A DNA stretch of 64,000 nucleotides from Cloeon dipterum (lineage: Eukaryota; Arthropoda; Insecta; Ephemeroptera; Baetidae): positions 21,941,883 through 22,005,882 of the forward strand of contig NC_088789.1 of assembly GCF_949628265.1 (NCBI RefSeq), written 5' to 3'. Position numbers and translations under genes: made by a program. This document shows, piece by piece, positions 10,909 to 25,900 of this stretch (within the stretch, counting starts at the first letter, position 1; every line of letters starts with the position of its first letter). The notes below the pieces were generated by a model. That model had not been told where the DNA came from. It was given only the letters and a program-made list of their open reading frames with translations, and made no database searches.

Positions 10909-13900
10909 ATGAGCGCCCTTCACGTCTTCACCTTGCTGTCCGTAGCAGGCGCTTTCGCCTCCGAGATCGGATTCAATGGCTCAGGTTTGCAGTGTTTCTT
11001 TTTGATCCCATAATTATTATCATCATCATAGCCTTGCACTTTATTGATTTTTTATGCAACCTTGCAGCTGGAGACATTTTCGACATCTCGGAGCAATGTT
11101 CTCCGATAGGGATGGTTTTGGACGAAACCCTGCAGGTGCGCTACGTTAGTGACCGCATGAGGAACATGGTCAGGTTCTCCTGTCCTCACGGCTTCCACCT
11201 TTCAGGACAGGAAGAGGCTGTCTGTGAATATGGACGGTGGAATCTTGACAGGCTTCCTACCTGCACGTCATGTAAGTTTTTTTGTTTAAATCATTAGAAA
11301 AATCAAAACAACATCACAAATAAATCTTGTGGGTTATTTTGCAGACTGTTATCAGCCTCAAGGTATTGAAAATGGTGGGTTGGACATTGGGAGAGCCCCA
11401 GTTGACGGCCTTGGATATGCAAATGGCACCACAGTCACATATTCCTGCGCCCCTGGTTATCAGTTTCAGCCTAGTGGTGCATCTGGAGTGCGGATTTGCT
11501 CTAATGGGGTCTGGTCAGGACAGGCGGTCACTTGTGGTGAGATTTTTTCTTTTAATTTTGCTGCTTTCTCAAATTGTGCTATAAAGTCTGTGAACAAAAT
11601 TTCGTATTATCAAGCTTCAAGCATAAATTTACTATTGTCTGATTTTTTATTAAAAAAAGAAAATTTTCTTTTATTTATTTTTGATATCAATTTCTTTTAC
11701 CCCTTTTTTAAGACGTTCAAGGAGGGAAAGGTCGTTAGGATGGAATTATAAATTTAATTATTATTTTTCGACTAGATTCGAAAAATTAGGAAAGGAGACT
11801 ATATCAAAATTAATGTTTGTGTTTTAATTTTGGCGGTTCCCAGGCATTTTCAGCAAATTTCTGGCTCTGAAATTTCTTAACTTCAATTTTACGTCTTTTT
11901 TTGGTCACCTAACAAACTTAAAAGCTTATTCATATATTGCAAAATTTCAATGTTCAAAAGAACAAATCGTCCTGGTCCCGGCAAAATTGCGCAATGGTCA
12001 ACCAACACCCAAATTTTCACTGTCGAATTGATTGTTGACCTTTACCTGCAACAAGGAAATTCGCGTTTGGTTGTTGAAAGTTACGCAATTTTGCCGGGAC
12101 CAGGACGAAACTTAATTTTACATCAAATAATTTTTTAACATTTAATACAAAATAGTTCTTACCTAACGAATAATTTGTCTTTATATCCAGGTTTTTTTTT
12201 AGGGAAATGAATATTTTTATTAATACATTTTTAATTTTTTTTTCAGTTAAAAAGGGTGGATGCGTATTGGAAGGCACCCTGGTAAACGGTTACTCGATCG
12301 AGGAGAGGGAAGCGACTCACAAAGTGCGTTACGGATGCAAAAGCGGCTACCACCTGGACGGGCCCCCAGAACGAAAGTGCCTATCGGGCCTGTGGATGCC
12401 ACCCTTCGCGCCGAAATGCGTCAAAAAACCAACACAAGGTAGGTGGAAATCCTTTTTCGCCTTAAAACCTGGAAGTGATTTATCTGCCAGTCGGCGGGGC
12501 CGATCGTTAAACTCAATTACGGTGGCTTGTTCGGCGCGGAAAGGAAATTAGTTTGATTGCGCGGAGCGAGCAGAAAATTTACAGCCACGATTGGTATCTG
12601 GCGTGCGAAAAACGAGGCCGGCGCTGCGATTTGACGCTAATCAGCGATTGAAACTTTGGCCCGACACCCACTCGCGCCGCCGCAGCCTCAGCCGCCGTGC
12701 TGGGCAATTAATCATGCAAATGAGCCGCCGCCGAGATTTATTCCTCAATTACGCGGCGAGCGAGCGAGCGAGGGGCGGGCGTGGCCGCCGATGCGACACC
12801 TAATTATCGCTGCCTGAGCATCGTCGCGAACGTTACGCGTACCCCAAAAAATGTTTGTATTCAAATAATCCAGAGCTGTGCATTTATTAGTTATCTGATG
12901 GCGGGAGCCATGTCCTAACCGCCAATCCGCAGCCCGTCTGACACCTCTTCCATTTTTTGCACTGCCAGATTAATTACTTTATTTCAACGCCGCGCTGCTC
13001 CTGACCGCCTGCTTGTTCGCCGTCTCGATTTTAGATAATATGCAAAGTGACGCCCGAAATTTGCTTATCTCTAGCCTGCTACCTGGCGACGATTTCCTGA
13101 ATTTTACTCAAGGGCCATATTTATTTTACCTTTTATAACTCTGCCTTTTGATATTTATTTAAATATGAAGAGGAATAATTTGCTTCTGACAAATTACCCA
13201 TCTGGATTTCCGAGAATAGGGTTTCGGCTAGCATTGCATTCCATCTGAAATTTGTAGAAGTCGTGGAATATTTCAAAATGTCAGTATTTTTTAATGTTTA
13301 ATAAATAAATCAGTGCTAGGTTTATGCAATACTTTCCGTTTTCATCCCATTTTACTAAGGGTTTGGCTAATAGGGTGGAAATTGAGACAGTTATTTTTTT
13401 TTCTCAATTTCTCTCTATTATAAAATTAGTTTTTCTTTTCGGAAATTCTCTCACTTGATCAAATTTTTGCAATTTTCGAATATTTTTAATCAATAATTCC
13501 TCTTTTGCACCATTAAAAAAATGGAAAAAAGTGTCACTTTTTGTTGTTATTTTTAAATTTTGAATTTTTTCTTAAATATAAGGCTCTTAAAGGTTGAATC
13601 AAAAAGATAAATGCAATTTAAGTCAGTAACATTTTCATATCAAAAATGTTTCACGAATAAAGCTTTTTTAATAATTACGTTTCCATTATTTATCTTTTTT
13701 TACAAAATTTTTTGGTCCGTTTAAAGCTTTGATTTTCATAGCTCTAAATTTAATTGAAATCAAATCTTTTTTTAAATAAATTTTAGCCTTGAAGCTGTCA
13801 ATTTGCACTTAATGGGTTTTCATGAATTTTGCGTAAATTGTTCAAGAAATTTGTTTATTTATTTATTTGGTATTTTCTATTCTGGGAAAACCGGACGAAA

Positions 13901-16900
13901 AAAATCTGCAAACCCTTTACCACTCAATGACCGTCTATTTAATCACTTTAAATTCCCCACTTATTGTTAGGGGGAATTTCGTGCGTTGAAATTTTCCCTC
14001 ATTGATTTCCCTAACAAGCCGATTAAAACAGCTTGGCTCTTTGTCCTGCTTATCTTCCTCATAAATAAACCCCCTCCTCTTAACATAGAAATTTTCGCAC
14101 TTGAGATGTAAATTGGCTTGCAAACGCGAACGCGTCTCATCGAACAACTTTCAGAACGCCGGCGGGTCTTCAAATTTCAAAATAGCCGTTTCTCAAAGAG
14201 CTGGAGGCCCTATAGTGGCCGTGCCGAGGGAGGAAATGAGCAGCTCTTAATTCAACACGACCAAATTTGCATGCGAGTGTGTTTTTAGGCTGGGCAGATT
14301 AATTAGCCGCGATTACTCGGGACTGCTGAAATTCGCCGGCCTGCTTGATTAGCACGCCCGAATCTGCCGTTTAATTAGATTACAGATCGCGCGGACAGAT
14401 ACAAAGCAAACGGACGGCAGGCCGGTCGGCCGGACACACCTCCTCGGCCCAACCAACATGTTAATTAGAATGCCTGGGCGCGCAGATAATTAAGCCCCGT
14501 GAGAGAGCAGTGCGTGTGCGAAATTTAAACAAACACGTACGTCTCGCAGATAACGCTTTAATTAAATCATAACTGCGAGATTATCCGCGACGATTCCAGC
14601 AGCTCGTTTATTTTTGCTCTCTCGCGTACGTCTTGCGTCCTGTCCGCCGTTTCTCTCTCTCTCGCCAGCAGCGTTCGATGTCTCGCACGCAGAGTGAAAA
14701 GGTGATACCGTTCTTGAGTTTCACCAGCCGGCTAATGGGGCGAGCTGAATTCGTCTTGTCTGAAATGTGATCTCGCTTTTTTACGCTGCGCCGTGTCTAA
14801 CCAGCACTTCACAAACAAATCAAAAGTACATGGCCTAAGGTAAATATCCGAGCAGCCTTTTCACATGAGCACGTACACGGCTGACATGATGCGAGCGCAA
14901 AAAATAAGCGCTTTTATTATTAAAATTCAGCTCAGACGTCTATAAAGTACCACGCTTGAAACTAAATCGTTAGCGAGACGTGATAGCCATGTTTTTATAC
15001 TATTTTTCGAATAAATGCATTATTTGTGTTTTCTCTTTCTCCTTACCTAAAAAACCCCGGTGGTGAAAAAGATTTGCATCTGTGAGCAGTGCGCGGAGAA
15101 ACGGTGACACGACCTTTAAAATGTGACAAAAGCTCTCGCGCCGCGGAGCGATATCATTTCGAGGAATGATTCAGAGAGTGCTGTGTCGCGTCTTGTGGCA
15201 ATTAGGATAATTGTGGTTGCGCAGGTGTAATGACAAGGCAGCCTCCGTGGGTGGCGCGCCTCGTGATTTGGGCAGGAAACTAACGCGTTCGAGAGGAGGA
15301 AGAAATAATGAGATCCGTTTGGGTAACAAGGTGTGAAACACCGGCTAATGGCGCGTCACTCGCGCTCATTTGCATTGCCACACACGCTGCGACACATGCA
15401 ACAACAGCTCGAATATAATAATAAAACGTGTGGCGTCGATCGAATTCGGGAAGAAAAACCGAAAATGACGGCGCGTGTGTTTGTGTGTGTTGTCTCTTTC
15501 TCTCTTTCTTTCTCCGCGCGCCGAGGACACGACAATATTTCACCTTCATTAGCACGCTGAGTTATATTATTCAAATTTCGGCCCGCGTCCTTTCTAATTC
15601 ACCGTGCAATGATAATTCAATTTAAGCGGCAATAAAACGTAAAAACGGGCGACACTTGTTTCAGGCTTGTCGCCTGCCGGCATAAAAAAGCCACGTTTGC
15701 CGGGCGATATTTCACGCGTTATTGCGTGCCACTTTTCTCAATCAAGCGACGTTTATCTCAGCCAGCCCTTTCACCGCCGTGTGGCTCGCCTTTGGGTCGT
15801 GGGTGGCCGGCACTGCGACCGCCACGCGCCCGAAACCGTCAGCGTCGCCGTTTTCCATGCATCTGCACAATTTCGAGTGTCCCCTGAGTGGGCGTTTCGG
15901 TCATGTTTACCGAGTTGGCTTCAAGTGCCTCTTTACCATCTTCAAGACAGAGATGATTTTTCAAGCCTCCAACAAATAATTATGAATATTAATTTTTTTA
16001 AATTATAGACACTAAAACTCTCAATTTTTTTATTTTTTTTTCGTTCTGTAACCTATTTAACACCTTAGAATTTTAAAATCATAATCTAGTCCTTAAATTA
16101 TTACAATTAAAATTCCCTTACAGATTCGAATTTAAGCTCTTTCGATTTGGAAATTAAATATTTTTTTCGGCAAGCGGATTTGATTAAATTTAAGAAAGTC
16201 CACTTCCCGGATTCCGGCACAATATGACTTGAATCGTTCTGTGAATCTGGCCTTCCAGGAAGTTAACTACGAACGCTTTTAATGGCCGAGTCCATGAGTA
16301 ATTGGTCGCGTCGAGCGTGGCTGTGTAGCTATGCCAAACAGCAATTTAGGAACGATGTTTCTAAAACGGCAGTACCACAGACAAAATGCGATGATAAAGT
16401 GTATGAGCGACGCGCAAATATTTGGCGAGGCATTTTCCTTATCCTTAAAGCACGGTGAGCGGCTGCTAGTGTTGTTACTGCTCCTCCGCAGAATGCTTGT
16501 AAAGTGAAATATGTATTGGAGGAGCTACCTGTTCAGCCTGTTGTGCTGCGGCAATCTGACTTAGTCACGATCACCCCGGCATTTTCACTGGTATTTAAAA
16601 TTTGTAATTGTGCTGCTGCAAAACCAAATTAAAGTCGTTAAAGATATTTATGTACCTTCAAAGCAATAATTTTAAAAATTAAATAAAAATACATAATTTC
16701 TATCAGCGGTAAGTTCTTTCCGAAGCTTTGAACAGCAGGTTAAAAAAATAATAAAGATCAAGTAATATTTCAATGTAACAGCCGTTGTACATTACTAGAA
16801 TTGCTATTTTTTCTTTTACAAAATTTTCAACTTTAAATTCCCCCATTCTTTGTTTTTTGAATAAATGAATAGCCATTTTATAAATTAAATTTTAATTCAA

Positions 16901-19900
16901 ATTTTACCATTTTAAGTTATTTAAACGTTAATTAAAAATTGCTCATTTTATTTCATTAATTATTTTATTGGAATTTGATTTTAACATCGGTCCCAGAAGT
17001 CGGCGAAAACGGCGAGACTCGGTAGCATTTTGATTATTTTGTGTCAGTGGGTTGTGCATGAGTGGCTGGCTTTCTGTGTGTCGCCGTCGCCGCCACTGTT
17101 ATCGCCCCGATGACCTTTCATTCTGTCTTCAATTCTTTTTGCAAACGCTGGTCGACCGGCCACTCGCTGCACAGCAGACAATAAAACACGTGGTGAACCC
17201 GGAACAGCAGCTGACAAACAAATGGCCAATTGCGTCAGGAGTGCAAACAATGATGCCGTCCTGTGGCTCGCTCAATAAATTCTGCTTGAACCCGAAATGT
17301 GGACAGTGTACACGCGGATTGTCCACTATCATTTATTTGCGGCGTCTCCTTGACGTGGATAAGCTCTTAAAGCCTGTTTTTGATTTTGTGCTACTTGGCG
17401 AGCGTGAAATTTCATATTAACGGGAGCTTAGTACGCAATCCACCCGTTGGAACTTTCTTGTCCAAAAATAAATTAGACTTTTATTTTGCAGAAAACATGT
17501 ATTTAATTGCTGCATGATTTTTCAATAATGCTCAATTTCACAGTGTGGTAAAACAATTCTTTCGATGGGTGTCTCAGGCTAAAATTAAAACCGATTACAT
17601 CACAGACTTAATATCTGCGTGCGTCTGGCTGTTGGCGAAAATTCCTTTTCCCGACGGACGCCGTATGATTAATTCTTCTGGCAGAGAAAGAAAGATGCGT
17701 ATAAGATATCTCATTTGCATTTCACGAAATGTCACGCGCGGCATTGGAGAGGGCGAGGAACTCGTGAAAATTATGGTTTTGTCGGCAGCTTTCGAAAAGG
17801 CAAGCAAGCGACTTTTAATTATGCACTTCTCACTCGAGACATCGCAGAGAATGAATCCTCTCGCGCGGAGGATAGAGATCTCACGGCGGCTAATTTATGC
17901 GGCTCATAAAAATGGCCAGTATATTTCACGCCGCGACAACAAACACCGAACGGAACACGCTCAATTAAATTTTGTGATAAGGAGGCGAGGCGCAAAAGCA
18001 CGCACCAGCACATGACTCGCACTTGTCGAGCCTAATTAGCAGCGCGCGCAACTGCACTTATCTGCATAGTGACATCGCACCGCGGCAGGCAGGCACTACT
18101 TGCTGCACTCCACACACCGCGGACGTGTGTTAGATTTGAGCCTGCAACCTGCTCATAACTAAAGCGTGTGTTTGTGTCGCCGCATTCAAATTAACACCGC
18201 AACAAACTCGCAGGTTCAAAGATGAGACAATCTGATCCTGGTATACAACTGCAAATGTTCGCTTTTGTTCAAAGTGATCAATCTAAATAGCCGGAACTTT
18301 ATTTTCAGTAAATTCTTCTCCGTTTTGCTTGTCTGAATTTTAATTTAAGCTAAATTTGTTTACAAAACCTTTCCTGCATTTTATAGGCAGTTGTTTAAAG
18401 TGGATATGCACTGAAATGTTACATTTAATCTGAAAATCAGGAACGATCTAATATTTTCTCAGGTTGTCTTTTGCATTTCTAAGAAAATCGGTTGAGAAGT
18501 GTGCATGCTAATAAAGCGTCAAGCACTTTCTCCTCATTGAAAATTAGATTTATTTGCCTCATAATTCGCACACCGTTGGATAGATCGCAACAAGAGGAAT
18601 CGAAAATCATTACCAACTTTTTAATATTTTGAGAAATTGGACAAATGACAAAATTTTTACTGTTACACTTGGTCCTTTTTTGATTATAGCACATAATTGA
18701 GACTATTATTTAATAATTAATTATTACCCAGTAGTACATAATCCACTTTCATTTTAGATTGTAAGTTATTTTGCCGTATTTTTTTAAAACATTTAACTTT
18801 TTTATTTTAATATAATATTAAAATTAAAATTAAAATTTAAAGCTGTAATTATTATATAATTGGTTGTTTAAATACCCTTGCTTTCCACAATTAAATTAAA
18901 TACATAATTTTACAAATTAAACGCGATCTCCTTTATTTTCAGTATTACAGTTGCAAACTATTAAGGATTTTTTTTCGGTTTGATTTACTTGTTCCATCAG
19001 AACCAAATAGCCTGAGATGAACTATTACCAAGATCAGAGTTTGCCCAGCAACATGGCTCGGCCTGAGCATTGTATGATATCAGCATGATTAATTAATTAC
19101 CTGGACGCCAAGGCCCAAGTGGTCGCCGAGCGTGTGGGAAGCGATTAATTAGATTTGGTGGGCGGTCGCAGGGGTCACCCCGTTGGCCCCGCTTTTTCAA
19201 GCCGCCCGCTGGGGCGCTGCTTTTCTCACCTGGGGGCCGACGCCTTTTCGGATGATCCGTCGCTTGATTCATTGTGACGCCGATTACTGGAAAACAGGGG
19301 AAACGGTGCACAAGACTACACTCACGTTTATTGTTATCTCCTCTTCACACCCGATTCAGATCGAATTTGTTTATATTGCCGCACAATTTCCCATGAAATC
19401 GAGTGGAAAACCAACTGGACAATAAACAAAACAAAGCGGGCTTGTTATCGATGACTCTCGTAGCCTCGAGGGGCTGTTTGATCAGTAATCATGATGTGCC
19501 GTGTAATATAATTGTCGTGGAACCCACGGTGCAGTCTAGAGAAAAGGAAAGATTTTAGACACAGGAGCGTGAAAAATGGTATTTTAGTTAAAATTTATTT
19601 CTGACTGCGCCTACACAGTTAATTGGCTTGGTTTTCTCGGAAAAACAGGACAATAAAAAGCGAAATTTTGTAAAATTGACTAGAAAATTGTTCCCAAACG
19701 TGGCCGCAAAATGCAAATTACCCGCGCAGAATGCATACCAAATCGCTAAATAAGGCAAATCGAAAGCTTTCTGCCTGAGATTTACCTCGGCCATAAATAA
19801 TAAGCTTAGATTTTAATTATCCGCTCGGCATGCACGTCTGTTCAGCCGGGCGTATATAATGCACGTAATGTAAGAAGCAAACAAACCTCGCCGCGAATCA

Positions 19901-22900
19901 TAAATTCACCACTTGATTATGAATTAGAATGATGAAACGCGCTGTCTATATATGGACTCGCAGCCTATTTCTCTCTTTCTCTACGAATGTGCATAATTAA
20001 TGGGCTAATTAAAAATTGCATACTGCTGACGACAGAGAAGAGAAAAGTGTGCAGACACAGAGAGCTCCCCTGGCAGCAGCGTATTATTAATTGGCCTGCC
20101 GATGAGTCAGCTCTTCGGGGTCAGCGATTGATTTATTTGGTGCCGCTCAATGAGTTCCAGCCGACACCCACGGTGGCCGATTGATTCCGCGTGCGAGAAA
20201 CCCGAGCACGTCCTTCTGAATTAATGTGCGTGTAATGAGAGTAAGAGATGAGCCTCCGGATTACAAGCAAAAGTCCGCCAGGGATCAGGTTTCAGCACCT
20301 GCCGCTCATAAAACCAGCGTTTGCGCTCGCGGAGATAATTGCCAACACGGAATTGCACTCGGGTCTGAGCCTGAGAGCCAGCGACGAGATCGATGCAAAA
20401 GAAGCTCAAGGAGCATTATCAAAGAAAGGGTGAACGTAAGGTCCGATTGCGATCGGGTGATGCAGCTCTGACCGTTCTACTTGCAGAGTTTCGTCACGTT
20501 CACATTCACAACTTTCAACTTGAAGATGCTTTTTACTGATTTTTTTTGTTAAATAAATAAAATGAGGGGAAAGGGCATAGTGCTTATGACGATTTAAGTA
20601 AGAGTTTTCGAATCAACCACTTATACGACGCTAAATTGCCCACAATTAAGGACAAAACGCCAGAAAACGAGCAATTATTTGCAATCATTTTCGCGGCTAA
20701 GCGAGATATGATGACTCTTTCTCCTGAAGCTAATGATGACAGCCATTTGATTCACTTGAAATACAGCTTCGCGTGTCAGAATCGGCGTTTTAGGCACCTC
20801 AAAAGCCACCTCGAGCGGGAGTCGTACCAATTAATTGGTTGCTTTGCGTGACTCAGCCACGTGCCCGCCCGCAAACTATTAATACCTACCTTTGAGCGAT
20901 CCGCGCGGTGCTGCCATCACCGTGAGACGGCAAAATGCAAAACTGAGCCATACAATTTTAGCAATAATTTAAATGCTCACAATGTACAGACACAAAATGA
21001 TGTTATATTCTCATCGTAAAATTTGTCTTAAAGTAGAGGTATTAAGTTTAAAATGATTTATAATTTCGATCCTGCTGTGCGAAAAGTACACTGCTGATTT
21101 TTTTACTCCAGCAACACACTTATTGGGTCAACGTGGCGTCTGGATCCAGCTTTTTGCGTGTGAAGCCTCTTTACACCGAAAACCAGTACGCTTGTACAGA
21201 GAAAACGCGAATAAATAAAAATAATAAATAAGTGCAATTAAGCTAACTGGACGAGACGGACTGGCGTACTAATTCCGAGAGATTCGCGCCGCAATTGTGC
21301 CGCCAATTTGATTTATAAGCATTTCTCTGGCGCGACTCGCAAAACGGCTTAACAAGGGTCAACCGGGCCAGGCCATTTTTACGAGTGCGCTGCGAAAATC
21401 ACTTTCCCAGCAGCTGGGGCCGGCCGCGCCGAGATAAATCGCCCGTTTCGCGACCTGGTCAACAATAAGTGCTTGCGAAACGTTCTTTCTCACTGACTGT
21501 CAACCCTGACAGGGTCGGAGGTCGCGCCGGGTGGCGCCAAACTGTTCCATTTGTGACTGCGGCAATTAATTGTTCGGCCAAATGGCACCACTTTACGACT
21601 GGTCTCGTTTTCCTAAAGGGGCAATTCACCCAAAGTTATGATTCAACAACGTTTTGAAAGTGGACAGGACCAGATTCTTTTATATTGGGTAACACACCGC
21701 CAAACGATTATTGGCCCTAGATATTTGAGAAAGCTGCAATTCATCAACTGTCACAAATATTAAGATTAAACTCGGGGAATATTTTATTGTTGGAGTCTAC
21801 AGCAAAGGCTTTGTAAGATATTTTGCATCTCGCTCCTGACTTTGGTGCACCGACGTCACGGGTTAGGTTACAGTTCGGTGTTTATGTTGTGCACTGCAGC
21901 AAAACACGGCGCAGCGCAAAATCTGAGAATCGGCGGTATGGAATTTCAGCTCTCCTCACTCACTTACTTGTTTGATTAATTCGAGTTTTGATTTGATTTT
22001 TATCTGGCTCGGCCTGTTTCCATGTAGCATGTCGCCAGGAGCTGAAACGCGCGCATTAAAGCTCCCTGTATTAAATTACCTGCACTTGTAGGCGTATAAA
22101 TCTCGGCTCTCGTGGCGTTTTGATCTACTCTGCACGCAAACAAATCATTCATTCAAGTCTCCAACGGCCTATCGCCGGATCGAGTTCATTTTTCCTGCTG
22201 AAGAAGCGGAGCACGAAATTACATATTTCAAGCTCGTTTTTCTTGAATGGGGGATTTCGTGTTTATAATCTCCGGCGGTGGATCAGCGAAATACAGAGCA
22301 CCGCTCATGAGAAATAATGGATAAATATACGATATTAATGTTGTGGAAGTAAAAAGTGGAGGATATTGTTCAATTAAATTAGACTTTCGTTCATAAATCT
22401 CGTTTTTCAACTTGCAATCTAATAATTTAAATAGTTTACTCGAAAGTTGACGTTTTTCAAGATTAAATCGAACCAGATCTGAATTTCGAGCTGTCACAAC
22501 GAGCTTTCAGTCGATGCAAGTTGGAACAATGCGGCGGCAAATTATCAGCGAAAATTCCAAGACCGCCGTCGCGCGATTTCCAGCTGCACACACAACAAAT
22601 GGTGCAGCCTGCGACAGCGAGATCCTTTGACCCGGGCTGGAAACGCGATCTGCATGCAGAACACGCGTCCTGCGAGCGAGTGAGCGACATTCCCACGTTC
22701 CAAATGGTACCAAGGCAGAGATGCTGCAAACGCAGAGGCGATTTCTCTCTCTCTCTCTCGCTCTGGTCGGCGAGGGTCAGCAAACACGGCCGTGCGCGCA
22801 GTGCAGGTGCTCTCGAATTACCCAGCCGATAAATTAGCGGCGCCTCTTTAAATCAGCCCTGAGAGTGCCACTCGCACCTCGGCTGACTAATTTATCCTGA

Positions 22901-25900
22901 ACATGTCCATCGGCCCAGCGTGCAGTTCACTCGAGTCGCGCGGGGGTCGTGACGAAGGCTCAATAGCCGATTGATCGCCACTGTAATTGCACCATAAATT
23001 ATCGCGCGCGCACCGTAATGTGCGTGTCAGCCGAGAGCCGAGAGACATGTGAATCGATCCTTGCCCATAATTGAGAGGCAACTCCGATTTTTCTTTTATC
23101 GCAGTCGCATTCATGTGGAATCTCCACAAAAATTTCAAGGAATTTAAAGGCCTAGCTGGAAATCACAATTGATCAACACTACTCCTCCGAGGAAAACGAA
23201 GCGATTAATTACACAAATGACGAGAAAACATTTTCTTTCCTTCTCCCCAGACTGATATCACGTTTCGCCGGCTGCCAAAAGTGCTTTGACCCGTGGCGAG
23301 ATGCCATCTGCAGTAATTACTTCATCAAACATCAGCACGATGTTTTGACTGCTCGGCTTTTCAATAAATTAGGAAAGAAGCGAGCGTCCTCGTCCGAGTG
23401 ACAAAAGCGGCGAGGCCCATAAATTCGCCGCTTGATGCGAGAGAACCTTCACCGTAAAAAACACTCACCTTTGACCCGACCTGCTCGGGGCGCGATTGTT
23501 TCACACAATGAGATGCAAAATATTCCATAATATAGGTTCTAATGAGGCAAAAATCCGCAATAGGTTTTTGGGCCGAGAAAATCAGGCACCTTTTCGTTAG
23601 TTGCGGCCGTAAAGCGATTATTTTTCACTCCGTTCCGCCCCCGCCATCATTTCATTCCTTGCATCCGTCCAGCTGAGTTCCCACGTGGATGAAAATCACA
23701 CACACTTGCTGCGTGGTACTTTCTTTTGGCCAGAGGCTCCGATCGATGGATGCGACTTATTCGAAAGCTCGAACATAACAAGACGCGCGCGCGCGTTATT
23801 ATTATCATTATTTACCCGTGTGGCCGTGGGAAATCGTCGGCCAGAGATGCAAATTACGCCGGGCGACGTAATCACCAGACCGAGATGCAATTTCAGACAA
23901 ACTCCTTTGTTGTGAAAAAACAGGACAAGGAAAATTAAGTTCTAAAACTATAGACACTTCAGCAATCAGAATTGGACAATTTTGTGTATCTTCAGATAGT
24001 TAATTTGATTACAACCAGTCTAAAATTAAATTAAAATATATGGTTTTTAGTTAGTTTTCCAGATTGTATTTCTTTCAAAACCACCGCAAGTAAAATTTAT
24101 TGTTATTTTTTTGTAGTAAATCTTACGTTTTGTATTAATTATGAGCGCGGAGAAAATGAACAGGGGCAGCAAAAACTTGTTTGACGATCGATCAGTCTTG
24201 CTCGGCGACATTTTTGCAGTTTTTATTGCTTTCTCGTGGTTCATTTCGCTGCCAATCAAACTAATTATGAGGCCGAAATAAGGCTGGACCGTCTAAAAGC
24301 AATTTCATAACTCACACTTGATCCGCAAAAGGCCGTAAAAAGTTTATATGCGCGCAAATGCAATTAGCGGAATGCTTGCTTAATTTTACGGCCGCCTTTT
24401 TAATTTCGCAGAACCGCTGAGTGAGGAGCCGCTTGGAAAGCGGTAATTGGTATGCATGTGACATTTCGCCGCTTATCGCGAGGAATGCAAAAACTCTTAA
24501 GCGCGAGCGTCGCGAATTAAGTCCTGATTCACTGACGAAATTTTAATGTGCACGCACTCTATTAGCCGGTCGCCTTTTAAATCCAGAAGGTTGCATGGCT
24601 TGAATTTTAATACGAGGCCCATTTTCTCCTCCGGTGCAAAAACGTGCTCTATTTAATCAAGAAGAAATATAATAAATCATAAAGGCGCTGGCTGGGTCGC
24701 GAAAAAAGCCGCTTTCTGCGCCGTGGAATCCGGTCAGCGGGCGCAGGAGAGGAAAAGGGTCAGCGCCAGGGTACGCAGCGCTAGCGTCCCTGACCTCCGC
24801 TGAAAAGAAAAAAAACAACGCCCGCGGCCGCGCCGTTTGTCCTCTTCCAACTCATCACTCATTTCGCTACCAGCAGTGTTCGGTTTCAATTTCCATAATG
24901 CCAGGCGGCGCCGATGCTCGCCGAAAATGATGTTTAGATGAATTGTGGGCCGTGTTGGCATCCAAAGCGTGCTGGGAATGTTTGTACACAGCGTGTGCAG
25001 GTCGGGTTGACTGGTTACGCTCCATCTATTTTGAAAGCGCGGCCACTAGGTCTGAGCCAAAAGAACTCTGGACATGTATCGGACCTACATATTTATTTTG
25101 TTGCTTTTCCTTGTTCAATTAATCCTCAGATGTAAATTTTTAATTCCCTAAAATACATATAATTTGGCTCCAACTCTCACAATTTTCATCACTTTGAAGA
25201 AAATTTGTCCTCTTGTGAACTGCGAGATAGAGGATTTATTAATTCTGAAATCAAAATAGTTTTAAAATAATTTTTTTCAAATAAATTAGCCATATAAAAT
25301 TATCAACGCTTGAAATCGGTTTTAAAATCCTCCATAATAAGAAACATTTTTAGGTTGTGCAGTTTCGGAGACATTAAAAGTGTTTAATCTGTTTCCTTCA
25401 CAAATTAGTCAGTTTTACATATGGGACAATTAAATAATCGGGTTTTAAGATTTAAAAATTGCATATCTTTGGCTAATTACCGCTGGTTTGTGGCATTTTT
25501 TAAAATTTTAGTGTATTATTTCACAAAATCATTAGCCCTTTAACCGGCTCCGTATTGATAGTTTACTCTTTAGGAGGGCGTAAGTCATTTGAATTAAAAT
25601 TATAGCCGTGGAGAACGGTGTAGTTCCCGGTATATCCAAAAAACAGGTGTGAAAGTGGCCTTTGTCGTCGGGAAAATAAAAAATGTTATTTTTATTGCCC
25701 AGTATTTTTTCATGAATTTTCTGGTAAAAGAGATTTTGCTTTCAATTTTTACCAATTTCTTGCATTTTTTAACTACCGATCAAAAGATATAGCAAAAATT
25801 TTGTTGAATATATGTCAGGAAAATTAAATTTAAGATAATTATTTATTTCTTTATTTTAGTTTCCTAGTATTTTGATTGTGTCTGAGCTATCAAATATCCG

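Noticed and set aside
17545..18015. 156-codon open frame on the plus strand in intron 4
   Set aside because: Starts at GTG rather than ATG, resembles no family, and lies in a CpG-rich block where stops are scarce.
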